A stretch of 64,000 nt of DNA, from NCBI GenBank assembly GCA_963675925.2, contig CAXXIB010000004.1:868001-932000 (forward strand). Reading direction: 5' to 3'. This DNA comes from CAXXOK01 sp963675925. GTDB lineage: Bacteria > Bacillota > Clostridia > Christensenellales > Aristaeellaceae. How positions within the stretch are numbered: position 1 is the first letter of the stretch; every line of letters starts with the position of its first letter. Position numbers and translations under genes: made by a program. The notes under the pieces are model-generated. The model made no database searches. It was not told where the DNA came from and was given only the letters and a program-made list of their open reading frames with translations. Of this stretch, positions 16,965 through 24,957 are shown piece after piece.

Positions 16965-18224
16965 TTATACCGATAGCATCTGCCGGAAAAACTGTACGGC
17001 TACTTGCAAGGCGGCATCATTGGCCACACACTCGCCGCGCAATGCTTGCTGGGCGGTGAGCAGGAAGGGGGAAAAGCGGTACACATTGCCTTGCAGCGGC
17101 GCGTAGAAGCGCCCGTCGGTCACATGGGGCGACAGGCACGGCGCGATGACCACACGGTCGAACAGAATTTCGATGGCGGTCTCCAGCGCATCCCAGGCGG
17201 GGTGGTCTACACTGCTTTGCGGTGAGTGCTCGTTTTCAATGGTCACGGCCAGCTTGCCGCCGTTGCGATTGGTGTTTTTAGACAGCCGCGTGGTCCACCA
17301 GTCCAGCTTACGCTTGCCCGGAACCGTGGTCAGCGAAAACGCAAGCGAGGCCGAAGTCGGCGGCCGGCTGGCCTCTCCCTTGGTATGGATGCCCGTGATG
17401 GTCAGCTGGTTCTTAAAAAACTGCGCCATAATCGCCCGGCCGCGCCAGCGCACCCGCAGCAAGGGGAAGAACAGGCGGGGGTATTGCAGGAAAAAACGAT
17501 AGCGCGCTGTCGCGGTTTGGGACAGGGTCTTCAGCATGATCTCGCTGGCCGGGCACAGCTCGTCGCGGCTGTCGTGGCGGGACAGCCAGGTGCTGGATTT
17601 AAACAGCGTATTGAGCGCTGAGCCCATGGCGTCCTCCGGGGTTTCGGTCGCGTCAATATGCCCTTGCAGCTGGCCTTTTTCGGTAATGCCAATCAGCGCT
17701 AGCGGCGCACCGGCGGGCAGAAAGCGGCGGAAGGCCGCATGGGTTACATAGCCGCCGTGATCCAGCACAAAGCAGGGAGAAATCTTACGCCGGGTCAGGT
17801 AGTCGGCGATGGATTTTGCGCCGTCGCCGCCGGAGAGCCCGTCCATCGACAGTGCGACAATCAGATCGCCGCCGGGGCGGTAGCCTTCGGACAGTAAGGC
17901 ATCCAGCGCCTCCAGCAGCGCGATCAAATGTGCACGTTGCAAGGGCACGGGCTCTCCGGCCGTCTCTGTGGACTTGCAGGAGAGGCTATCCAGATGCGAT
18001 ACAAAGATGAGCGGGTCGCTGGTACTGGCCCCGGTCATCTCCAGGGTGAAGGCAGCGTGGTCAAAGTCGCGCACTTCCATGCGCTCAAACAAGCGCGGAT
18101 AACGAGACACCAAGAGGGCACGTACCTTTTGCGCGCCTTTTTTAGAATAGGCAGTGTAAAAGCTTAGCGCGCGGAGCATGTCCTGCGCACGGCGGCTGTT
18201 AAGTGGAACCAGAAATTCGTTCAA
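16965..18224 (-). CDS. Degenerate M20-family peptidase-like protein
   Basis: Protein of 419 residues with the overall M20 layout, closest in pattern to Gly-X carboxypeptidases. It keeps SHLDSL (H77, D79) and FVLDHGG (D155). The bridging-metal Asp region, usually LDDKG, reads LQRAHL; the catalytic Glu-Glu pair, usually HDEE, reads MDGLSGG near 128-132; and no ligand His is evident near the C-terminus. Most metal and catalytic residues are therefore missing, and hydrolysis is unlikely. TTG at 18224 with GGAGG six bases upstream is preferred to TTG at 18254, which has none. It may have become a binding or scaffold protein. No signal peptide. Confidence 0.7.
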   Translation of the reverse strand: MNEFLVPLNSRRAQDMLRALSFYTAYSKKGAQKVRALLVSRYPRLFERMEVRDFDHAAFTLEMTGASTSDPLIFVSHLDSLSCKSTETAGEPVPLQRAHLIALLEALDALLSEGYRPGGDLIVALSMDGLSGGDGAKSIADYLTRRKISPCFVLDHGGYVTHAAFRRFLPAGAPLALIGITEKGQLQGHIDATETPEDAMGSALNTLFKSSTWLSRHDSRDELCPASEIMLKTLSQTATARYRFFLQYPRLFFPLLRVRWRGRAIMAQFFKNQLTITGIHTKGEASRPPTSASLAFSLTTVPGKRKLDWWTTRLSKNTNRNGGKLAVTIENEHSPQSSVDHPAWDALETAIEILFDRVVIAPCLSPHVTDGRFYAPLQGNVYRFSPFLLTAQQALRGECVANDAALQVAVQFFRQMLSV

Positions 18225-18527
18225 AAGCGTCCTCCCGGCCCGCCTGGCGGGCAAGTAGTACAGGATAGCGGAAAGCCTTGCTGTGCCTGCTTCGGGTCAC
18301 AGCAGACGGGGTTTTCCAAGGTCTGTATCGGTATATAGTAGTTCTGTTTTTAGGGGATGAACTCCTGCCGTTTGGGGTCTGTGTGGTTTCCTTTCCCTGC
18401 AAAACATGCTAGAATGAATTGATAAGCTGCGGAAACTTTTATAGGGCGCAACGCCGCAGACCCAATGCCAGTTTGCCCATGACTGTACAACAGTTTTCAT
18501 AGGGTTTTCTTTGAAGGAGACGATTTT

Positions 18528-19598
18528 TTGACCCGTTCCATGAAGATCGGCAACGTGCCCATAGGCGGTGGTGCGCCGGTCACGGTGCAGAGCATGACCA
18601 ACACCGTCACCCGAGATGCCAATGCCACCTTGAACCAAATTCGCGCCCTGGCGGCAGCCGGAGCGGACATTGTTCGCGTCAGTGTGTATGACGACGGTTG
18701 CCTGACCGCATTTCAAACCATTTGCGAGGCTTCTCCCGTGCCTATTGTGGCCGATATCCACTACCGCGCGGACCTGGCGGTTGGCGCGCTGACGCGCGGC
18801 GCGGCGAAGGTACGCATCAATCCGGGGAACATCGGCTCGGAGCGCAAGGTGAAAATCGTTGCCGACTGCGCCAGGGAGCACGGAGCGCCTATACGCATCG
18901 GCGTCAATGCCGGGTCGCTTGAAAAGGATATTTTACATCAATACGGCGGCGTAACCGCCGAAGCGTTGGTGGAAAGCGCACTCAAGCATGCCCGGCTTTT
19001 GGAAAAGGCCGGTTTTAGTGATATTATATTGAGCCTGAAAGCGTCGGACGTGCCCATGACCGTGCTGGCAAACCAGCTGGCCTCCAAGGCCTGCGATTAT
19101 CCCCTGCACCTGGGCGTGACCGAGGCGGGGCTGCCCGGTGACGGGCATGTGAAAAGCGCAATCGGTATCGGCAGTCTGCTGCTGCAGGGCATCGGCGACA
19201 CCATACGCGTGTCCCTGACCGGCGATCCCGTGCCGGAAGTTGCGGCGGGCATTACCATCCTAAAGGCGTGCAACCTGCGCAGTAAGGGCGTAAAAATCGT
19301 TTCCTGCCCCACCTGCGGGCGTACGGAGATCAATGTAGAAGAAATTGCCTTGCGTGTCCAGCGGGAGCTGGGCGATATTCAAACGCCCCTGACCGTCGCG
19401 GTGATGGGCTGCGTGGTCAACGGCCCGGGGGAGGGCCGGGAGGCCGATATTGGCCTGGCAGGCGGCGGGAATGGCAAGGGTGTCATCTTCCAGAAAGGCA
19501 GGCCGCCTGAACCTGTGGAAGGGGACCTTGCCGAGACCTTGATAGAGCGCGTCAGGAGTTATGAACTTGAACAAAGCCGAACTAATCAAAACCCTTGA
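18528..19598 (+). CDS. ispG: 4-hydroxy-3-methylbut-2-enyl diphosphate synthase
   Basis: Sixth enzyme of the MEP isoprenoid pathway, converting MEcPP to HMBPP with a [4Fe-4S] cluster. The 356 residues match the family from IGNVPIGGGAPVTVQSMTN through the TIM-barrel to the cluster ligands in SCPTCGR and VMGCVVNGPGE. The start is TTG, preceded by GAAGGAG. The 3' end overlaps polC by 38 bases in a different frame. The order ispG-polC is usual in Clostridia; the usual upstream neighbours dxr and rseP are not here. Confidence 0.97.
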   Translation: MTRSMKIGNVPIGGGAPVTVQSMTNTVTRDANATLNQIRALAAAGADIVRVSVYDDGCLTAFQTICEASPVPIVADIHYRADLAVGALTRGAAKVRINPGNIGSERKVKIVADCAREHGAPIRIGVNAGSLEKDILHQYGGVTAEALVESALKHARLLEKAGFSDIILSLKASDVPMTVLANQLASKACDYPLHLGVTEAGLPGDGHVKSAIGIGSLLLQGIGDTIRVSLTGDPVPEVAAGITILKACNLRSKGVKIVSCPTCGRTEINVEEIALRVQRELGDIQTPLTVAVMGCVVNGPGEGREADIGLAGGGNGKGVIFQKGRPPEPVEGDLAETLIERVRSYELEQSRTNQNP

Positions 19599-22500
19599 AA
19601 CCACGCTGCCGGAACTCACCGGCAAGCTTTCCATAGAACGTGTGCTTTTCCGCGCGGCGGACAATAAGGCCTATTTCAGCCTCCTGTCCGACGTACTGGT
19701 GGATGAGCGCGCGTTTTTAAAGCTCGATGCGCGGCTTGCGTCGCTGTTTCCGGGCATGCAAATCGCCCTGCGTGTGGCTTCGCCGCACTTAAAGGAAGAA
19801 TTTTTATCCGGGATCGAAGCCTTCACCCCTGTGCTGAAGGCGTTTTTGCGTCGGCAAAGCCCGGCCATTCGAACCTGGCTGGATGATGTGGGCTGGAGTA
19901 TTGAGGGCGAGCAGATTTTACTGGTCTGTCCGGATGATTTTGCCGTGCAGTTTTTTAAGCGCAACAAGCTGGATGAGAAACTGTCCCAGGCGGTATGGGA
20001 TATTTTCCGCCTGCGCCTGCCCGTATTGCTGGAAAAATGCGGCGAGCGTGAACAGTGGATAGAGCGTATGCGCGCCGAGGCGGAAGAGCGTAAAAAGGAG
20101 CAGCAGCAGGAAAACCGCGACGGCAACCCGCACCTGAAGGAGCCCGTGGCAGAAACGCCGTCCGCACCGCCGCCCAAGCCTGTAAAAGCTAAAGCGAAAC
20201 CGAAACCCGAGAAAAAGCGCACCGCCGCCCTGAAAGGCCGCAGCATAGCCGAAAAACCCGTGCCCATCGCCGAGCTTTCGGAGGAAAGCGGCGTGGTGGT
20301 CATCGAGGGTATCGTCGCCAACACCCCGATGTTCAAGGAACTCAAGGGCGGGGAAACGGCGTTATTGTCCTTTGCCCTGGGGGACGAGACATCCACCGTG
20401 TTTTGCAAATCGTTCTTCAATTATAAGGACCGCCGATCCGACGAACCGCCCACCCGTGCCCAGAAGGACAAGATTAACAAGCAAGTCGAGCAGATCACCC
20501 ATGGCGCACGCGTGCGGCTAAGGGGTGAGTGCAAGATGGATAGTTATTTGGATGAGCTGTCCGTCAATATTCGCGATATGCAGCTGATGCCCGTGGAAAC
20601 GCGCAAGGATTTGGCCCCGGACGGGCAAAAGCGCGTTGAGCTGCACATGCATACCCTGATGTCCGCCATGGATGCCACCGCCGATGTGAGCGATTTGATA
20701 GCCCAGGCCGCCAAGTGGGGGCATCCCGCCATCGCGGTGACCGATCACGGGGTGACCCAGGCATATCCGGCGGCGTTTGCCACCGCGAAAAAGAAGGGCA
20801 TCAAGCTGATTCCGGGACTGGAGGGTTACCTGTGCGATACCATGCCTTTGGTCAAAAACGTAGATGCCCGGCCCATCGGCGATACGATTGTGGTGCTCGA
20901 CTTTGAAACCACCGGTCTGTCGCCTGTGGCTGACCGCATTATCGAAATCGGCGCGGTGAAACTGACGGGCGGCGTGGTAACGGAAGAGTTTTCCATGCTG
21001 TGCGATCCCGGCGTGCCGCTGCTGCCCAAGATAACCGATATCACCGGCATTACCAGCGCCATGCTGCAGGGTAAACCTACGCCTGCCGAGGGCGTACGGC
21101 AGCTGATGGAGTTCATCGGCCCGCATGCCGTGGCTGCCCACAACGCGCCCTTTGACATGGGATTTTTACGGGCCGAGGCCCGGCGCAACGGCCTGCAATT
21201 CTTTGCCCCGGTGCTCGATACCCTGTCCCTGGCCCGGCGCATGTATCCAAAGCTTCGCAGCTACCGCCTGGGCGCACTGTGCCGCCGCTTAAAAATACCG
21301 CTGAAAAACGCCCACCGCGCCGTGCACGATGCAGCGGCCACCGCCAAGGTGCTGCAAAGCATGTTGACCGAAGTGGAAAAACGCGGCGCAAAAACCCTAC
21401 AGGATATTGACGGCGTGATTTCCGGGGAAAGCTACAGCGATTCCAATCATATCATTTTGCTTTGTAAAACCCGCGAGGGTATGGAGAACTTAAACCGCAT
21501 TGTATCCGAGTCGCACCTTAAGTACTTCCGCAGAACGCCTACCATACCGCGCCGCTTAATCGACAAGTACCGAAAAGGGCTGCTGGTGGGCAGCGCGTGC
21601 GAGGCGGGAGAGCTGTTTCAGGCCGTGGTGGCCGGGCGCAGCGACGAGGCGCTGGAACGCATTGCCTCCTTCTATGATTATCTGGAAATCCAGCCCGTGG
21701 GCAACAATGCCTTTATGCTTAGAAATGGCGAAGCCGAAAGCCAGGAACAGCTCCGCGACTTCAACCGCATAATTGTCGCCCTGGGTGAGCGCTTGCGCAA
21801 GCCTGTAGTCGCCACCGGTGATGTGCACTTTAAGGAGCCGGAAGACCGCATTTACCGCGCCATCTTGCAGGCCGCTGTCGGCTTTGAAGACGCGGACGAT
21901 CAGCCGCCGCTGTATTTCCGCACCACGGATGATATGCTGGAGGAGTTTGCCTATCTGGGCGAAGAGAAAGCCATGGAAGTGGTGGTTCAGGCCCCGCAAA
22001 AGATTGCCGCTATGGTGGACGATCTTACCCTGTTCCCCAAGCACCCTACCGGTGCGGAGACCTTCCAACCGTTTTGGGAGGACGCCGCCGAAAACATTGA
22101 GACCACCTGCTGGACGCGCGCCAGGGAGCTGTATGGTGATCCCTTGCCCGAATCAATTGAACTGCGGCTGAAAAAAGAGCTGCAATCCATCATCGGCTAC
22201 GGCTTTGCTACGCTCTACGCCATTGCGCAGAAGCTGGTGCAAAAGTCGCTGGACGACGGATACCTCGTCGGCTCGCGCGGCAGCGTAGGCAGCTCGTTTG
22301 TTGCCATGCTCTGCGGTATTACTGAAGTCAACCCCCTGCCGCCGCACTACCGCTGCGAGAGCTGTGGCACGGTGGTCTTCACCCCGGCGGAGCTTGCTGC
22401 CGTAGGGCCTGACCTGCCCGACAGCGTATGCGAGCACTGCGGTGCGCCGATGATTAAAGACGGGTACGACATTCCCTTTGAGGTCTTTTTGGGTTTCAAG

Positions 22501-23979
22501 GGCGATAAAGTGCCTGATATCGACCTGAACTTTTCAGGCGAGTATCAGCCCCGCGCCCACGCTTATGTGGAAGAGTTGTTTGGCAAGGGCTTTGTGTTCC
22601 GTGCGGGCACGATCTCCGGTCTGGCGGAAAAAACGGCGTTCGGCTTTGCTGCCAAATACCTGCAGGAGCGTGGCATACGCGCCGGCAAAGCCCATAAGGA
22701 GCGCTTGGCCGAAGGCCTAAAGGGCGTCAAGCGCACCACGGGCCAGCACCCCGGCGGCATTGTGGTGCTGCCCAAAGACTACAATATCAACCAGTTCACG
22801 CCCATTCAGCATCCGGCCGATGACGTTGGTGCGAATGTGCTGACTACGCACTATGACTTTTCCTCCATGCACGATATTCTGGTCAAGCTGGATTGCCTGG
22901 GCCATGTCGATCCTACGATGCTGCACTATCTGGAGGAGATTACCGGCGTACCGTGCCGTACCTTGCCGCTGGTCGACCCCGGCGTGATGGGCTTGTTCCT
23001 TGGCACGGAGACCATCGGTGTTGATCCCGAAGATTTGATCAGCCCCACGGGTACGCTGGGCGTGCCGGAGTTCGGCACCGCGTTTGTGCAGGGCATGCTG
23101 ACCGACACCAAGCCCAAAACGCTGGAAGAACTGATCCGCATTTCGGGCCTGAGCCACGGTACGGATGTGTGGCTTGGTAACGCGCGCGATTTGGTCATGA
23201 GCGGTACGGCCAAGCTGGCCGAGTGCTTCTGCACGCGCGACGATATTATGAACTTTTTAATCAGCAAGGGTATGGACTTTAAGCTGAGTTTTGACATTAT
23301 GGAGGCCGTACGCAAAGGCCGTGGCCTGAACCCGACCATGGAAAGTGCCATGAAGGATGCGAGCATTCCCGCCTGGGCTATCGACAGCTGCCAGAAAATC
23401 AAGTACATGTTCCCGCGCAGTCACGCCGTGGCGTATGTCATCATGGCGCTGCGCGTGGCATGGTACAAGGTGCACCGCCCGCTGCATTACTACGCGGCGT
23501 ATTTGTCCATCCGCGCCGTCGGGTTTGATGCCGCCACCATGCTTACGCCCATCAAGGCCATCCGTGCCCGCATCAAGGAATTGCTGGCGGGGGACCGCAT
23601 GAACCCCACGCAGGAGCGCGAGAAGAACGCCCTGCATATGATTTTGGAATTGCATCTGCGCGGCTACAAGCTGCTGCCGGTGCATCTGTACAAGAGCGAC
23701 AAACGCAATTTCCTTATTGAGGACGATGGCCTGCGCTGCCCCTTCCTGTCCATCAACAGCTTTCCCGAAGCCGCTGCCGATGGCATCATCGCCGCGCGCG
23801 GGGCTGACCCGGCATCCAGTGATACCGAGGCGGCGCCGCCTTTCCTGTCGGTGGAAGATCTGAAACAGCGTGCCAAAATCGGCGACAGTGCCATCGACAT
23901 GCTCAGAAAGCAGGGCGCACTGGAAGGATTGGCTGCCAGTAACCAAATAGACCTGTTTTCGATGATGGGCGGGGAATAA
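19561..23979 (+). CDS. polC: DNA polymerase III subunit alpha, PolC type
   Basis: Main replicative polymerase of low-GC Gram-positive lineages, 1472 residues. In order: N-terminal domain, charged linker near 180-225, OB fold (about 235-340), a split PHP domain (VELHMHTLMSAMD, AVTDHG), a DEDDh proofreading exonuclease (VVLDFETTGLSP near 441; HNAPFDMGF; HDAAATAKVL), then the polymerase core with GSRGSVGSSF, a Cys4 zinc-binding loop (CESCG...CEHCG) and PDIDLNFSGE, and a helical C-terminus. AGGAG lies only two bases before the ATG at 19561; an in-frame TTG at 19567 has better spacing, so the start may be two codons later. Confidence 0.97.
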   Translation: MNLNKAELIKTLETTLPELTGKLSIERVLFRAADNKAYFSLLSDVLVDERAFLKLDARLASLFPGMQIALRVASPHLKEEFLSGIEAFTPVLKAFLRRQSPAIRTWLDDVGWSIEGEQILLVCPDDFAVQFFKRNKLDEKLSQAVWDIFRLRLPVLLEKCGEREQWIERMRAEAEERKKEQQQENRDGNPHLKEPVAETPSAPPPKPVKAKAKPKPEKKRTAALKGRSIAEKPVPIAELSEESGVVVIEGIVANTPMFKELKGGETALLSFALGDETSTVFCKSFFNYKDRRSDEPPTRAQKDKINKQVEQITHGARVRLRGECKMDSYLDELSVNIRDMQLMPVETRKDLAPDGQKRVELHMHTLMSAMDATADVSDLIAQAAKWGHPAIAVTDHGVTQAYPAAFATAKKKGIKLIPGLEGYLCDTMPLVKNVDARPIGDTIVVLDFETTGLSPVADRIIEIGAVKLTGGVVTEEFSMLCDPGVPLLPKITDITGITSAMLQGKPTPAEGVRQLMEFIGPHAVAAHNAPFDMGFLRAEARRNGLQFFAPVLDTLSLARRMYPKLRSYRLGALCRRLKIPLKNAHRAVHDAAATAKVLQSMLTEVEKRGAKTLQDIDGVISGESYSDSNHIILLCKTREGMENLNRIVSESHLKYFRRTPTIPRRLIDKYRKGLLVGSACEAGELFQAVVAGRSDEALERIASFYDYLEIQPVGNNAFMLRNGEAESQEQLRDFNRIIVALGERLRKPVVATGDVHFKEPEDRIYRAILQAAVGFEDADDQPPLYFRTTDDMLEEFAYLGEEKAMEVVVQAPQKIAAMVDDLTLFPKHPTGAETFQPFWEDAAENIETTCWTRARELYGDPLPESIELRLKKELQSIIGYGFATLYAIAQKLVQKSLDDGYLVGSRGSVGSSFVAMLCGITEVNPLPPHYRCESCGTVVFTPAELAAVGPDLPDSVCEHCGAPMIKDGYDIPFEVFLGFKGDKVPDIDLNFSGEYQPRAHAYVEELFGKGFVFRAGTISGLAEKTAFGFAAKYLQERGIRAGKAHKERLAEGLKGVKRTTGQHPGGIVVLPKDYNINQFTPIQHPADDVGANVLTTHYDFSSMHDILVKLDCLGHVDPTMLHYLEEITGVPCRTLPLVDPGVMGLFLGTETIGVDPEDLISPTGTLGVPEFGTAFVQGMLTDTKPKTLEELIRISGLSHGTDVWLGNARDLVMSGTAKLAECFCTRDDIMNFLISKGMDFKLSFDIMEAVRKGRGLNPTMESAMKDASIPAWAIDSCQKIKYMFPRSHAVAYVIMALRVAWYKVHRPLHYYAAYLSIRAVGFDAATMLTPIKAIRARIKELLAGDRMNPTQEREKNALHMILELHLRGYKLLPVHLYKSDKRNFLIEDDGLRCPFLSINSFPEAAADGIIAARGADPASSDTEAAPPFLSVEDLKQRAKIGDSAIDMLRKQGALEGLAASNQIDLFSMMGGE

Positions 23980-24034
23980 AACGATCAAAATCCGGCTATG
24001 TTCAGGCTGTATAGTAGAATACTGTCTGGTGTTT

Positions 24035-24220
24035 TCCTGTCCAATCGACCGGATTGGCGGCAATCGTTTCCCGTAGGGTGGATAGCTTCGAATAAAGCGA
24101 AAACTACCTATGGGCTAGGTTTCCGGCGTAAAACAGGGGCAATGCAGTGCGGTTTGTGGTGGAGGAACTACGGGCGAGGCGAGGGTCAATCCGGCGGAAT
24201 ATGTCCCGCTGGGCATAAAA
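24035..24220. other. Intergenic segment with possible long-range RNA structure
   Basis: The polC-hydrogenase gap (23980-24429) has no convincing gene. In it, CCAATC/GATTGG forms a small hairpin at 24041-24057. CCCGTAG (24070-24076) is perfectly complementary to CTACGGG (24168-24174), enclosing about 90 bases that contain further small stems. CCGGCGG and CCGCTGG pair with one G-T wobble near 24193-24214. No known riboswitch or ncRNA core was recognised, and no T-run follows. The rest of the gap carries the Rex sites and promoter listed separately. Confidence 0.3.
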
Positions 24221-24287
24221 TATCCCGAAAAATCAGCAAATTTGCAGGATTTGGGCAAAATTTTACCGAAAAGTGTATAAATCCCCC

Positions 24288-24316
24288 TTTATTTTTGGAA
24301 ACGGTTCTGCTAAAAT
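24288..24316 (+). promoter_or_regulatory. Probable promoter of the hydrogenase operon
   Basis: TTTATT (24288-24293), 17 bases, then TAAAAT (24311-24316). Transcription would begin inside the first Rex-like operator, the expected arrangement for repression. Confidence 0.5.
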
Positions 24317-24321
24317 AGGCT

Positions 24322-24339
24322 TTGTTATGAAATTAACAA
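24322..24339. promoter_or_regulatory. Rex-type operator 1
   Basis: TTGTTA-N6-TAACAA inverted repeat, 18 bases. This matches the known clostridial Rex operator, bound by the NAD+/NADH-sensing repressor Rex. It sits at the predicted transcription start of the hydrogenase operon. The rex gene is not in the window. Confidence 0.75.
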
Positions 24340-24365
24340 AATCGCGCGACACATTGCACCCCTAA

Positions 24366-24383
24366 TTGTTATTTATTTAACAA
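24366..24383. promoter_or_regulatory. Rex-type operator 2
   Basis: A second TTGTTA-N6-TAACAA site, with the same arms and spacing as the first and 44 bases further on (about four helical turns), 46 bases before the hndA start. Confidence 0.75.
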
Positions 24384-24429
24384 TACTGTGGGACGGCATG
24401 ACAAAACTACCGGATCGGGAGTGAAAGCT

Positions 24430-24957
24430 ATGGATGGGAAAACTGTCAGCACCGCGAGAAGCGGCTGCACCACATGCAACCAGGACGCATTCGACGAGAT
24501 CGGAAACATCATCGACCTGTATAAAGGCAAAGAAGGAAGCCTGATCCAGGTGCTGCACAAGGCGCAGGAGATTTATGGCTACCTGCCGCTGGAACTGCAA
24601 AGCTATATTGCCGACGGGATGGATAAATCGCTAAGCGAAGTCTCCGGCGTAGTGACGTTCTACCCTTTCTTTAAAACCAAGCCTCACGGCAGGCACACCA
24701 TCAGCATTTGCATGGGCACTGCGTGCTATGTGCGCGGCGGCAAAAAACTGGTGGAAACCCTGCAAGAGATGCTGAATATCCAAGTCGGCCAGACCACGGA
24801 AGACGGCATGTTCACCTTTGTGGTGGAACGCTGCATCGGCGCGTGCGGCCTGGCCCCGGCCATCATGGTGGATGATACCGTCTACCGCGAAGTGGACGAT
24901 GAAATGCTGCGCGCTATCATTGCAAAATACCGCAAAGAAGAGGTGAGCAACGCATGA
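24430..24957 (+). CDS. NAD(P)-linked [FeFe]-hydrogenase subunit, NuoE/HndA type
   Basis: Thioredoxin-like [2Fe-2S] subunit of 175 residues that helps pass electrons between the NADH-binding subunit and the hydrogenase. The N-terminal helical part has VLHKAQEIYGYLPLELQ. The cluster ligands are the Cys of CMGTACYVRGG (two) and CIGACGLAP (two), in family order. ATG at 24430 is chosen because GGGAG lies eight bases upstream; the longer reading from 24388 would begin next to Rex operator 2. The stop overlaps the next start as ATGA. First gene of a Rex-controlled three-gene operon. Confidence 0.92.
   Translation: MDGKTVSTARSGCTTCNQDAFDEIGNIIDLYKGKEGSLIQVLHKAQEIYGYLPLELQSYIADGMDKSLSEVSGVVTFYPFFKTKPHGRHTISICMGTACYVRGGKKLVETLQEMLNIQVGQTTEDGMFTFVVERCIGACGLAPAIMVDDTVYREVDDEMLRAIIAKYRKEEVSNA

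Noticed and set aside
23998..24318. 106-codon frame between polC and hndA
   Set aside because: No binding site, low-complexity composition, and it runs into the predicted promoter; the region fits non-coding sequence better.
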